Positions 27,905 through 36,759 of a stretch of DNA of 64,000 nucleotides are shown one piece after another. How positions within the stretch are numbered: position 1 is the first letter of the stretch; each line of letters starts with the position of its first letter. The stretch comes from Armatimonadota bacterium (GTDB taxonomy: Bacteria; Armatimonadota; Zipacnadia; JAUWAU01), in NCBI GenBank assembly GCA_030601885.1, contig JAUWAU010000012.1, positions 118,072-182,071 of the forward strand, written 5' to 3'. A program made the translations under genes and the position numbers. The notes below the pieces were generated by a model. It did not search any database. It saw nothing but the letters and a program-made list of their open reading frames with translations, and was not told the DNA's origin.

Positions 27905-27970
27905 CGCCGTCTTCCGTCTTTACCGTTTGCGTCTTCTCCCTTTTCCTTTCTCCCTTCTCCTTGCCTCACC
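27905..27970. repeat. polypyrimidine tract
   Basis: Short CT-rich words recur here (CTTTCTCCCTTCTCCTTGCCTC). Similar tracts occur at 35108-35170 and, on the opposite strand, at 44560-44625. No coding potential is visible. Confidence 0.5.
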
Positions 27971-27971
27971 C

Positions 27972-29009
27972 CTACGGCTCCACGATCACCTTCATCCCGG
28001 TGCGGTTCTCCACGATCTCGAAGCCCTTCAGGATGTCATCGAGACTGACGCGGTGTGTAATGAGCGACCGCACGCGTATAGCGCGGCTGCCCAGCAGGCC
28101 CAGCGCGGCCCGGTGGTGCCAAGGCACACAGCCGTGCGAGCCGGTGACGAGCAGCTCCCCGTAGTGGATCCTGTTGCTGTCGAGCTGTATCTTCGGGCTG
28201 CCCTTCGGCAGACCGCCGAAGAAGTTGATGCGGCCCCGGTTCTTCACCAGATCAACGGCCTGCATCTGCGCCTCGGGCGACGCGCACGCGGTGACGACCA
28301 CGTCGGCTCCAGAGCCGTCAGTCGCCTCCATGACGCGCTCCTTGAGGTCCTCCTCGGCCGTGCATACCAGTACGTCAACGCCCAGTTGCCTGGCTATCTC
28401 AAGCCGCGGGCGCGAGCGCTGCGCCATGATGATCCTGGTGGCGCCCAGTTGCCGGGCAAGCTGCCCCAGGAGACAGCCGGCGGGCCCGGCGCCGATGATG
28501 ACGACCGTGTCGCCCGGTCCGACGTTCACCCGTTCGAGCCCGTTCACGCAGCAGCCCAGCGGCTCCGCGAGCGCAGCGGTCTCGTAGTCGAGCCCCTCTG
28601 GGATCTGATGGACGGGGCCGAACTTCATCGTCGTAGCGTTGAGCTTGATGTACTCGGCGAAGCCGCCGGGGAATTGGTACCCGATGGCGTAGTTGATGAG
28701 GCAGTTGTTGCCATACCCCGCCCGGCAGAACTCGCACACCCCACAGGGCACATCGGCCCCGACGGACACCCGGTCGCCCACGGCGAAGCCGGTGACCTCC
28801 CGCCCTACCTCGACGACATCGCCGGCGATCTCGTGCCCCATGATCTGCGGTGGCTTCACGCGCGGGTTGCCGTGGTGGTAGATGCGCAGGTCGGAGCCGC
28901 AGATGGAGCAGGTACGCACTCGCACCACCATTTCCTCATCGCCCGCCGTCGGTGTAGGCACCTCTTTGACCACGATCTGCTCCAGCTCTTCCAGCACAGC
29001 AGCTTTCAT
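27972..29009 (-). CDS. zinc-dependent alcohol dehydrogenase (MDR family, polyol type)
   Basis: The 345-residue medium-chain dehydrogenase has catalytic-zinc residues in CSICGSDLRIYHHG and MGHEIAGDVVEVG, a structural-zinc lobe with four cysteines (CGVCEFCRAGYGNNC), and an NAD-binding VVIIGAGPAGCLLGQLA. The layout is that of sorbitol or threonine dehydrogenases. It follows a second dehydrogenase with an ATGA overlap, so the two are translated together. Probable substrates are sugar alcohols; the exact one is unknown. Confidence 0.9.
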   Translation of the reverse strand: MKAAVLEELEQIVVKEVPTPTAGDEEMVVRVRTCSICGSDLRIYHHGNPRVKPPQIMGHEIAGDVVEVGREVTGFAVGDRVSVGADVPCGVCEFCRAGYGNNCLINYAIGYQFPGGFAEYIKLNATTMKFGPVHQIPEGLDYETAALAEPLGCCVNGLERVNVGPGDTVVIIGAGPAGCLLGQLARQLGATRIIMAQRSRPRLEIARQLGVDVLVCTAEEDLKERVMEATDGSGADVVVTACASPEAQMQAVDLVKNRGRINFFGGLPKGSPKIQLDSNRIHYGELLVTGSHGCVPWHHRAALGLLGSRAIRVRSLITHRVSLDDILKGFEIVENRTGMKVIVEP

Positions 29010-30091
29010 GGTGCGTCCTCCGTTGCGTCAGTATGCGGCAGCAGGACCGCTCTGCCGACGGTTTCCCGGCGAGCGGCGAGCATGTCGAAGGCGTCGTGGA
29101 CGCGGGCGAGCGGGAAGCGGTGGGTGATGAGCGAGCCCACATCGATGGTGCCGTCTCGCATGCCCTCGAGGGCCGTGTGCCAGTCGCTCGGAGGATCCGG
29201 GGCGAAGGTCGAGTTCCACGTGCCCTTGATGGTGAGTTGCTTGCGCAGAATGCTGGAGACGAGCTCCTTCGGCAGCTCGACATCGGCGGATGGATTCCCC
29301 ATTATCACCACATGGCCCAGCGTGCCGGCCATCTGCACGCTCTGCCTCACTGTCTCCGGCACGCCGGCCGCCTCGATCACCAGGTCCGCTCCCATGTCGT
29401 CGGTGGCATCCAGCACTGCAGCCACCGGATCGGCTGTGCGCGCATTGACGCACCGCTCGAATCCGAGCCCGGCGGCCATATCGAGCTTCTCCGGCACGAT
29501 GTCCACCACGAGCACTTGCCCGGCGCCGCGCGCTTGGGCCCATTGCGCCGCGAGCAGGCCGATGGGGCCCGCCCCAAGCACGGCCACGGTATCGCCCTCG
29601 GCGATATCGGCGCGCCGCACGGCGTGCAGCGCAACTGCAGCAAGCTCCGTCAGCGCGGCATCCTGAAGCCGGACGCCGTCAGGCACGGCGATGGTGTTCC
29701 AGGCGGGAGCCTTGACAAACTCGGCATAGGCGCCGTCGCTGCGCGAGCCCAGGTAGTCGTAGGCGTCGCACACCTCGTACGCGCCCTGCCCGCAGTACCG
29801 ACAGCGGCGGCACGGGATGAGCGGAAACACGGCAACCGGATCGCCGGTGGCCGGGCCCGGGGCATCGTCGCCCCTCTCGACGATCTCCCCGGCGAACTCA
29901 TGCCCGGGGATCATCGGCATAGTGTACATGCCCACGGTCCGGACGCGAGGGACGTCTGATGCGCAGATGCCGCAGGCGGCGACCTTGATGAGCACCTCAC
30001 CCCGGCCGATGCTGGGCACCGGCACCGCTTCGTAGCGCAGATCGCCCGGCGCGTGGAGCACTGCTGCGTGCATGGTCCTGTCGCTGTCCAT
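29006..30091 (-). CDS. zinc-dependent alcohol dehydrogenase (MDR family, second copy)
   Basis: The 361-residue dehydrogenase has GICASDVPRVRT and IPGHEFAGEIVE for catalytic zinc, CRRCRYCGQGAYEVC for structural zinc and VAVLGAGPIGLLAAQWA for the cofactor. The SDVPR and GTWNST elements resemble galactitol-1-phosphate 5-dehydrogenase relatives, so a phosphorylated or free polyol is a likely substrate. Its end overlaps the next dehydrogenase by four bases. ATGs at 30091 and 30073 are both possible starts, and neither has a strong ribosome site. Confidence 0.88.
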   Translation of the reverse strand: MDSDRTMHAAVLHAPGDLRYEAVPVPSIGRGEVLIKVAACGICASDVPRVRTVGMYTMPMIPGHEFAGEIVERGDDAPGPATGDPVAVFPLIPCRRCRYCGQGAYEVCDAYDYLGSRSDGAYAEFVKAPAWNTIAVPDGVRLQDAALTELAAVALHAVRRADIAEGDTVAVLGAGPIGLLAAQWAQARGAGQVLVVDIVPEKLDMAAGLGFERCVNARTADPVAAVLDATDDMGADLVIEAAGVPETVRQSVQMAGTLGHVVIMGNPSADVELPKELVSSILRKQLTIKGTWNSTFAPDPPSDWHTALEGMRDGTIDVGSLITHRFPLARVHDAFDMLAARRETVGRAVLLPHTDATEDAP

Positions 30092-30151
30092 CGGCGCGTC
30101 TCGTTTGCTGTTCTCCTGCAGCCTATCGCCAAACCGACGGAGCCACGAAGA

Positions 30152-30244
30152 TGTCATCCTGAACGCAGTGAAGCATCTCTGCGTGGCGCCCCTCGGAGAT
30201 GCTTCGCGGAGGACCGCACGCGGTCCTCAACGCTCAGCATGACA
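30152..30244. repeat. GTCATTCTGAGC-type dispersed repeat, copy 2
   Basis: It starts TGTCATCCTGAA and ends CTCAGCATGACA, with inner pairs GCATCTC/GAGATGC and GAGGACCGC/GCGGTCCTC. It is about 90 bases long and can fold into a branched hairpin. It matches the copy at 26851-26920 in its ends and in GAAGAATCTC/GAAGCATCTC. Confidence 0.7.
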
Positions 30245-30268
30245 GTGGAGCGTTCTTGGGATACCGCC

Positions 30269-31177
30269 TCAGTCAGGGACGTACGGCCGCCAGTAGTCAA
30301 CCGATGCTTTCAGATCGCTCAGGACGCGCGATTCGGCCGGCTCGCGCTCGCGGTGCGAGAGCTCCAGCATCAGCATGACATCCTCAGCTCCTGACCGCCG
30401 TAGGGCATCCAACACCTTCTGTGGCTCGATGACGCCCGCCGCATTGTGCTCCGGAGTGAAGGGCCAGTGGCCGCTCTTGTCGGCGCTGCTCTGTTTGAGA
30501 TGCACCACCGGCGCCAGAGGGCCGAGCTCCACCAGCCAGGCGTACGGGTCGGTGTCGCGCGGATCGGGCGAGGCGACATCGCCGTGATCGACGTCGAGAT
30601 TCAGGAGTATGGGAATGGCGGTGTCGTCCCCGAGCATCTGCAGCAGCGCCTTTGTGTCGTCAATCGTCGCCGCCATCTCCCGCTCGATGGACATGGGCTC
30701 GAAGAGCAGAAACTCCAGGCCCAGCTCAGCGCCGTAGTCGGCCAGTCGGCGCCACGATTGCACCGCGTCGCCGACGCGTTGGCGTTTTCTCTCAGGGTCG
30801 GCACAATCAGTGACGGACAGCGTGCCGAAGTGGCTGCCCGCGGCCCGGGCACCGAGGCGGCTCGCGAGACGGAGCCACCTGTTGAACCACCCGAACCACA
30901 CCTCTCGGATCGCCCTGTCGGGGTGCATCAGGTGGTTCACGCGCGTGTAGGCGCTGGTGAAGGTCGTGTCAATGGCGACGTTGTAGCGCGCCGCGTTTTC
31001 GCGGATCTGCTCGACCTGCGCGTCCATCACGTGCGCGGGCAGAAACGGGTTCAGCAGATCGGCGACGAACTGCGCATAGCGCAGGCCCAGCTCTTCGCCG
31101 ACGATGCGCAGCCACACGGCGGGCTCGGGAAAGCGATTCACCGCAAAGCCCGCGTTGATTCCGAGCCTGACTCGCAC
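30269..31177 (-). CDS. sugar phosphate isomerase/epimerase (TIM barrel)
   Basis: The 302-residue protein is of the xylose-isomerase-like/AP-endonuclease-2 fold: RLGINAGFAVNRF at the first strand, IDTTFTSAYTRVNHLMHPD, GSHFGTLS, LEFLLFEPMS with a metal-binding Glu, ILLNLDVDHGD, VVHLKQSS and VMLMLELSHRERE. The Glu, Asp/His, His and Glu positions match a metal-dependent sugar isomerase or epimerase. It heads the run epimerase-dehydrogenase-dehydrogenase-kinase-epimerase, pointing to catabolism of a polyol or rare sugar. The GTG at 31177 with AGGTG upstream is preferred to the GTG at 31186. Confidence 0.85.
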   Translation of the reverse strand: MRVRLGINAGFAVNRFPEPAVWLRIVGEELGLRYAQFVADLLNPFLPAHVMDAQVEQIRENAARYNVAIDTTFTSAYTRVNHLMHPDRAIREVWFGWFNRWLRLASRLGARAAGSHFGTLSVTDCADPERKRQRVGDAVQSWRRLADYGAELGLEFLLFEPMSIEREMAATIDDTKALLQMLGDDTAIPILLNLDVDHGDVASPDPRDTDPYAWLVELGPLAPVVHLKQSSADKSGHWPFTPEHNAAGVIEPQKVLDALRRSGAEDVMLMLELSHREREPAESRVLSDLKASVDYWRPYVPD

Positions 31178-31292
31178 GCATGTCACCTAGCGCAAGCGAA
31201 TGTGTGTCATCAACAAGAGAATGCCTCGGCGTGTGCGGCGCACGAGTTGACGCGCAACCCGTGCCACCCGCAGCCGAAAAGCGTAGTGTGGC

Positions 31293-31482
31293 ACGGGTAG
31301 CTTGTCCCTGTCTGACTCGTGCTACGTAGCGAGCTACTTCGCAGAGTAGCAAGCGGGACCCCCCACGGGGCCGAAGGGTCAGGGGCTACCCCTGTCCGTG
31401 TGCAGGAGCACGCACGGCTTGACGAGCAAGCCGTGCCACACCGTGCTGCTGTGTGTGTGGCACGGGTAGCTTGCTACCCGTG
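31293..31482. repeat. dispersed repeat R1, copy 2, with extra palindromes
   Basis: Positions 31304-31362 are the exact reverse complement of the core of copy 1. Next come a GC-rich tail, the hairpin CACGGCTTG (31413-31421) with CAAGCCGTG (31427-31435), and the near-loopless hairpin CACGGGTAGC-TT-GCTACCCGTG (31461-31482). The GGCACGGGTAGCTTG word occurs twice. Confidence 0.85.
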
Positions 31483-31504
31483 GGCGTCCTGCCAGCCAGA
31501 TGAC

Positions 31505-32551
31505 TCAGTCCGTCAGCGGCAGCGATACCGTCTGGCCGGCTTCGGAGGAGCGGTATATGGCCAGGATGAGCTCGACGGCCCTGCGCGCCTCCTCGCCAGG
31601 CACCAGCGGATCTCGGTCCTCGTTCACCGCATTCGCCATGTCCTGTATCTGGAGTTTGTGGCCAAGGCCGGAGATGGCCTTCGGATCGGCAAAGGCGCCG
31701 GTCTTCGGCGCTTCCCGCTCGATCTCCGGCGGCTCGTGCTCCTCGTCCATGATGGCCCATCGGAGGATCTTGGACTCCTCGATTATGATGGTGCCCCGGT
31801 CGCCGTGCAGCTCGTGCCGCGACGGCAGCCCCGGATGGATGCTGGTTGTCGCCTCGATGACGCCGAAGGCGCCATTCTCGTAGGTCAGAATAGCCACCGC
31901 CGTGTCCTCGACCTCGATGTCGCGCACCAGGTGCGCGGCGTGGGCTGTGACAGTCTTCACCGGACCCATCAGCCAGAGAAGCAGATCGATGCCGTGCACG
32001 CCCTGGTTCATCAATGCGCCGCCGCCGTCCCATTTCCACGTGGCACGCCAATCGGCGCTCTGGTAGTACTCGGGCGAGCGGTAGTACTTCAGGTACGCGT
32101 CGCCGACGACCATTTGGCCCAGGCGGCCGCTCTGTACCGCCTCGCGCACGACGTGAGACACCTTTCGCGTTCGGCGCTGGAAGATGCACCCCAGCTTGAC
32201 GTTACCGCGCTTGCACGCGTCGATGAGCGCATCGATTGCGTCCAGCTTCACATCGATGGGCTTTTCGCTCAGCACGTGCTTCCCCGCGTCCGCGCACGCT
32301 ATGCCCATCTCCGCGTGCATGCCGCTGGGCGTGCAGAGGCACACAACGTCAAGGTCATCGCGCTTGAGCATCTCCTGATAGTCCGTATACACGTCCGGCG
32401 TGCCATCATACCCGTCGGCGAGCGCTTTCGCCTTCTCTTCGACGATGTCACATGCGGCGACCAGATCAGCGTCCTGGGATGCGGCGATGCCTTTGGCATG
32501 GAGGGGGCCGATGACCCCGCACCCAATAATGCCAAAGCCGAGTTTGGCCAT
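31505..32551 (-). CDS. Gfo/Idh/MocA-family NAD(P)-dependent oxidoreductase
   Basis: The 348-residue enzyme has an N-terminal Rossmann fold (GFGIIGCGVIGPLHAKGI), the EKP motif (HVLSEKPIDV) that positions the catalytic lysine, and a C-terminal alpha/beta domain with GGGALMNQGVHGIDLLLWLMG, the usual G.L.D...H..D...W pattern. It oxidises or reduces sugars or inositol-type substrates. The ATG at 32551 is preceded by GGAGG. Repeat R1 separates it from the epimerase gene, so they may be separate transcripts. Confidence 0.92.
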   Translation of the reverse strand: MAKLGFGIIGCGVIGPLHAKGIAASQDADLVAACDIVEEKAKALADGYDGTPDVYTDYQEMLKRDDLDVVCLCTPSGMHAEMGIACADAGKHVLSEKPIDVKLDAIDALIDACKRGNVKLGCIFQRRTRKVSHVVREAVQSGRLGQMVVGDAYLKYYRSPEYYQSADWRATWKWDGGGALMNQGVHGIDLLLWLMGPVKTVTAHAAHLVRDIEVEDTAVAILTYENGAFGVIEATTSIHPGLPSRHELHGDRGTIIIEESKILRWAIMDEEHEPPEIEREAPKTGAFADPKAISGLGHKLQIQDMANAVNEDRDPLVPGEEARRAVELILAIYRSSEAGQTVSLPLTD

Positions 32552-32787
32552 GGTGAGAGCCTCCAATCGCTTGCGCTGCTGCTTTGTTGCGACGCCTTCG
32601 CGAGCGCGACACAGTATTCGCCCGCCCGCGCGGCATACCTGCTGGGTGCATGTCGGCGGCACGAAGTCGTTGGACGACACGAGTGCGCTATGGCATACAA
32701 CATTGGGAGATGGGCGCCTCCGGTGTGGAGGGCGATATTGCGGCGGGCACCACGCGCATGAGTGTTGGCGGCCGGGAGGGAGCTGAT

Positions 32788-33897
32788 GTGACAACGAAAG
32801 GACGCCAGGCAGCAGACGCAGAGTCATCACCACCGGGCAGGGACGGCGACGCCGCTGCACGCGAGCGCCAGATGTCCACGGAACCTCACAGCGATTACTC
32901 CCAATTCTCACTCGACAGCGACGGGCGCTTCCTCGGGGCTGCCGATGACCGGCTCGCGACACGAGTGGGATATGGCGTGGCGGAACTGGTTGGGCAGCAT
33001 TACAGCACGTTGCTTGCCGAGGGGCAGGCGGAAAGCGTGCAGTGGTGGCTCGACCGTGTGCTCGCCGGGGAGAGAGTAGGCCCGGTGGAGGTGGAGGTCG
33101 TCCGAAAGGGCGGCGACAATATCTGGATCCAGTTCACCGCCACGCCGAGGCTGGAGGGTGAGCGGATCGTCGGCGTGGATTGCCTGGCGCGGGAGGTCAC
33201 GGAAGAGGTACATGCGCGGACGGAGCTGCCGCGCCTCCGACAGCTCCATGAGAGCATCGTGGAGAGCATCCGCGTTGGCATCCTTGTGGTGGACTCGCAG
33301 AAGAGCATCGTCGCCTGGAACCGGCACATGGAAGAGTGGTTCCAAATGGGCCGCCAAGAGGCCATGGGGCGGCGAGTAACCGAGTTGTTTCCGAAGCTGA
33401 CCGAGGAGGGCCTGGAGGAGTGGTTGGGCGTCGTAATGGAAGGCGGTGAGCCGTTCGTCCTGACGCGGTGGTGCCACGAGTCGGAGCGACGGCACGCGAC
33501 ATTTCACATCGACTTGAGCGTCGTGCCGCTGCGATGCTCCGATGGGGACGTCTTGGGAGCTTTGCTGCTTTTCGAAGATGTCTCGGACGAGGTGAAGTTG
33601 GAAGCGGAGCTGCGCAAATCAGACCAACTGGCGACGATTGCGCAGACCGCGGCCGCGGTGAATCACGAGATAAACAACCCCCTTGCCACGATCCTCGGGA
33701 ATGCAGAGCTCCTGCTTCGGCAGTGCAGCGACAAGTCACCGACCACTGTGAAGCGCCTCAAGCGCATCGCCGAGGCCACCGGACGGATGGCCGAGGTTAC
33801 GCAGAAGCTTGCCAAGATCGTTGACCCGGTCGTCACCGAGTGGGCGCCGGGGATGACGATGCTGGATATCGAGCGCTCGGCAGCTCCCGAGAAGTGA
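32788..33897 (+). CDS. PAS-PAS-HisKA protein lacking the kinase ATPase domain
   Basis: The 369-residue protein has two PAS sensor domains (residues about 35-150 and 155-275) and a dimerisation helix pair with the phospho-accepting H293 in AAAVNHEINNPLATILGNAELLL. A histidine kinase would continue for about 150 residues with an HATPase_c domain (N, G1, G2 boxes). Here the protein stops 60 residues after the second helix. It may be phosphorylated by another kinase, act as a dominant regulator, or be a truncated gene. The GTG at 32788 follows GGGAGGGAG. Confidence 0.8.
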   Translation: MTTKGRQAADAESSPPGRDGDAAARERQMSTEPHSDYSQFSLDSDGRFLGAADDRLATRVGYGVAELVGQHYSTLLAEGQAESVQWWLDRVLAGERVGPVEVEVVRKGGDNIWIQFTATPRLEGERIVGVDCLAREVTEEVHARTELPRLRQLHESIVESIRVGILVVDSQKSIVAWNRHMEEWFQMGRQEAMGRRVTELFPKLTEEGLEEWLGVVMEGGEPFVLTRWCHESERRHATFHIDLSVVPLRCSDGDVLGALLLFEDVSDEVKLEAELRKSDQLATIAQTAAAVNHEINNPLATILGNAELLLRQCSDKSPTTVKRLKRIAEATGRMAEVTQKLAKIVDPVVTEWAPGMTMLDIERSAAPEK

Positions 33898-33920
33898 ACG
33901 CGCGCCTTTGTGTTTCTGGC

Positions 33921-33955
33921 CACTGATCACTGATCACTGATCACTGACCACTGGG
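33921..33955. repeat. seven-base tandem repeat (CACTGAT)5
   Basis: The five units are CACTGAT x3, CACTGAC and CACTGGG. Related ACTGRYC-type units occur at 34993-35010 and 59570-59598. It lies between the convergent genes ending at 33897 and 33969. Confidence 0.75.
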
Positions 33956-33968
33956 GCGGCGTGGCCCG

Positions 33969-34967
33969 TCAAGCCCTCTGCCCCATGGCAAACCCCTCGA
34001 TGATCTCGCACAGCTCAACCACGAACTCCGCCGTCGCATCCATGATCACGTACGCCTCTTCGCTCACGGCCGGGTTACGCCAGGTGCCGTCCTCCTGCTG
34101 AGATTCCACCAGGTAGTCACCCACGGCGCGCGCGATCTTCTCGTACTTGTCGTCCCCGGTCATTCCGTAGAGCAGGGCGCTGCCCCAGCCCACCTTGCCG
34201 CTCTGCGGGGTGCTGTAGCGGTCAGGGCCGCAGCGCGTGCAGAAGTCGATGTACTGCTGCGCCGCGTTCAGATACCGCGAGCCGCCAGAGGCGCGACACA
34301 GCCGGACGAGAAACGCAGCACACGCCCCACCGATGAAGTACCACTGCTTCTCCTTGGCAGTGTCGATCACGTGCTGCGTGGCCTCGTCCTGCGGGAAGTC
34401 CACCACGAGGCCATTGGCGTCGCGGATGAAGTACATCCGCTCGTCGGGCATCGGCTGTTCCTCGAGCATCTTCACCAGCAGATCGCCGGTGCGCTGCGCG
34501 CTCTCGACGGCGCCGACCCATAGGCACGCCAGCCCGGCGATGGGCGTGGACATGAGGTCAATCGAATCCCCGGCCTTGGCCGACGGGCCGACGGTGGGAA
34601 AGCCGCCCCAATCGTTCTGCAGCGACATCAGAAACTCGGCCGCGGGACGGGAGATGTCGAATTGACCCAGCCGCTCGGCGCCGCACACCATCCAGGAGTT
34701 GGCGTAGTGGTAGTACTTGCCGTGCGGCTCAAGGCGGGGCCAGCGGCCCTTGAAGTCGCCGTCGGCGGCGAAGTTGTTCTCCCCCACCCAGTCCAGCAGC
34801 CGCACGCCGGCGGCCACATTCCCCGTCAGTGAGAAGGCGTATGGTGCCTTGTAGTACCCGCCGATGCCCTCCTCGACGGGATGCATGGAGCCATCGGGAT
34901 TCTGCTGCTCCAGGAGCCAGGCGATCCCGCGATCGATCGCCGTTTGGTAATGCTGCCAATCGTTCAT
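33969..34967 (-). CDS. alpha/alpha-toroid (terpene cyclase/prenyltransferase-like) protein
   Basis: The 332-residue protein is built of helical hairpin repeats: IDRGIAWLLEQQNPDGSM, AEFLMSLQNDWGGFP and GDYLVESQQEDGTWRNP. The QQ/QNxDGS.. and W elements are the turn motifs of squalene-cyclase-like and related six-hairpin toroids. There is no DxDD or QW repeat set, so it is probably not a terpene cyclase; a glycan-related or binding role fits the sugar-metabolism neighbours. GGAGG supports the ATG at 34967. Confidence 0.65.
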   Translation of the reverse strand: MNDWQHYQTAIDRGIAWLLEQQNPDGSMHPVEEGIGGYYKAPYAFSLTGNVAAGVRLLDWVGENNFAADGDFKGRWPRLEPHGKYYHYANSWMVCGAERLGQFDISRPAAEFLMSLQNDWGGFPTVGPSAKAGDSIDLMSTPIAGLACLWVGAVESAQRTGDLLVKMLEEQPMPDERMYFIRDANGLVVDFPQDEATQHVIDTAKEKQWYFIGGACAAFLVRLCRASGGSRYLNAAQQYIDFCTRCGPDRYSTPQSGKVGWGSALLYGMTGDDKYEKIARAVGDYLVESQQEDGTWRNPAVSEEAYVIMDATAEFVVELCEIIEGFAMGQRA

Positions 34968-35585
34968 TGCTCGGTCCTCCGCAAGCCCAGCGCAGTGGTC
35001 AGTCGTCAGTGTCTGGTTCTTAGTTGCTGGTCGTTGCCACAAAGCTCCGCGATGCCGTGTCGCACGGCGCCGAAGGGTCAGGGGTTAAGCCGTGCTCCTT
35101 GTTCCGCCTCTGCCTTTGCCGTTCGTGGTTGCCTCTATCCTTTCTCCCTTGTCCTTTCTCCTTGCCTCCTCCGTGCTCCCCTCTACATTCGCCACAGGCG
35201 GCCCGGCTCCTCGCGGCACACCCCATCACCCGAGAAGGCCCAAGCACGGTATGGATTGAACACTGGCTCGAAGATTTGGTCGTGTGCCTTTCTGTAGGCG
35301 AGTACCTGTCGCCGACGCGCCATAGCCGCTATGGCGACGGAGCGTGGCTCGCCACTGTCCCGACTCGGAGAGGTCGGGGCCACAGCCCTGTCTCAGCGCT
35401 CCCACGGGCTGTGCGCCAGCCCAGACATCTTCATCGTAGAGCTTCGGGCACCGAAGCTCACCGGGTGGCCGAACCGGCCATGGCTGGCCAAGGGCACAGA
35501 GGAAACCGGGCGACACACGGGGAAGCCCCATCGCGCGGGCCGGGCTCCGTCCGCCACTCGTGCATGGTGAAAAGGAACGAATACG
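34968..35585. other. gene-free stretch rich in repeats
   Basis: It holds ACTGRYC-type tandem units (34993-35010) and an R1-like fragment (35067-35100, GCACGGCGCCGAAGGGTCAG and a closing AAGCCGTGC). A polypyrimidine tract (35108-35170) and the hairpin CGCCATAGC-C-GCTATGGCG (35318-35336) follow. A minus-strand frame ending near 35183 has weak coding character but no recognisable domain. Confidence 0.5.
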
Positions 35586-36632
35586 ATGCCAAAGCGAACT
35601 TCGCGAGTTACCAGACGTGGATTCCTCCAGACGGCCACCGGAGGCCTGATGGCCGGGGCGGCCGCTTTTGCCCAAGACGTGCAGGCTCCGACGGACAAGC
35701 CTTTGATCCCCCTCAGGACTCTCGGCAAGACCGGCGTGAAGGTGTCCATTATGGGTGAGGGCGGCAGCAGTCAGTTCTTCAAGGCGCTGCCATCGGATGC
35801 GGAAGAGGCCGAACGCGTCGCCGTCGAGCTTCTCACGACGGCCGTCAAGGGCGGTGTCACGTACTTCGATACGGCGCACAGCTATGGCAGGCGCGGCGCC
35901 AGGGGGCTGAGCGAGAAGTTCTACGGCATCGCGCTCCGCCCGTGGCGGGATCAGGTAGTCATCGCGACGAAGACGGGCAAGCGCGATCGCGATGGGGCGC
36001 TGCAGGAGTTTGAGATCAGCCTGGAGCGGCTGGGAATGGAGTACGTGGACCTACTGCAGCTCCACGGCATCCGTTCGCGTGACGACTTGGCGGCTATCAA
36101 CAGCAATACGGGCGCGTTTCAGGCATTGCGGGAGCTCAAGGACCAGAAGCTCATCCGTTTCGCCGGCATCACCGGACATTCCACCGCACCGCACATGAAG
36201 CGTTGCATCGACGCCCTCGACGGCCTCGACTGCGCCCTCTTCCCCATCAACGCTGCCACCGACCAGCGTGACCGGCGGGCCTTCGAACCCGAGCCGGAGA
36301 ACCCGGACGGGCACTTCGAGACGATCCTGCTCCCGTACTGCGCCGAGAAAGGCATCGGCGTCATCGCTATGAAATCCACGGCGCAGGGCTACCTCATCGG
36401 GGAAGGCCCGGACAAGGCCGACGCGCAGTCGCTCATCGGGTACGCCATGAGCACGGAGGGCGTCACGACGACCATCGTCGGCCCCGGGTCGCTGGAGAAC
36501 CTGAAGAGCAACCTGAAGATGGCGCAGAACTTCGAGCCGATGAGCAACGAGGAGCGGGACACGCTGGTGGCGCGGCTCAGCGGCTCCTACAGCCACCTGG
36601 CGTACCTGCAGCCGGGCTATGAGGACGTGTAG
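35586..36632 (+). CDS. Tat-exported aldo/keto reductase
   Basis: The 348-residue protein starts with a twin-arginine signal (RVTRRGFLQTATGGLMAGAAAFA). The TIM-barrel aldo/keto reductase core follows: RTLGKTGVKVSIMGEGG, YFDTAHSYGRR (catalytic Asp and Tyr), VIATKTGKR (Lys) and LLQLHGIRS (His). The tetrad is complete. Tat export implies that the enzyme folds with its nicotinamide cofactor in the cytoplasm first. tatC lies at 51332-52240 in the same window. The physiological substrate is unknown. Confidence 0.9.
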   Translation: MPKRTSRVTRRGFLQTATGGLMAGAAAFAQDVQAPTDKPLIPLRTLGKTGVKVSIMGEGGSSQFFKALPSDAEEAERVAVELLTTAVKGGVTYFDTAHSYGRRGARGLSEKFYGIALRPWRDQVVIATKTGKRDRDGALQEFEISLERLGMEYVDLLQLHGIRSRDDLAAINSNTGAFQALRELKDQKLIRFAGITGHSTAPHMKRCIDALDGLDCALFPINAATDQRDRRAFEPEPENPDGHFETILLPYCAEKGIGVIAMKSTAQGYLIGEGPDKADAQSLIGYAMSTEGVTTTIVGPGSLENLKSNLKMAQNFEPMSNEERDTLVARLSGSYSHLAYLQPGYEDV

Positions 36633-36759
36633 GGGACGCGGGTGGCGCGGCGGGCCGCGGAGGCCGGAAATCGTGTATCGTGTCGCCCGAAGTCTGCCCG
36701 AACCTCAAAGAAACTTCACAGCGTAGGTGTGACCCCGTCGTGACGTCGTGAGCGTCGTG

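Noticed and set aside
33921..33955. Possible CRISPR-like repeats
   Set aside because: Units are seven bases with no spacers. This is a simple tandem repeat.
35226..35879. 217-codon minus-strand frame
   Set aside because: Its 5' half is antisense to the Tat signal and start of the aldo/keto reductase, and the rest lies in repeat-rich DNA.
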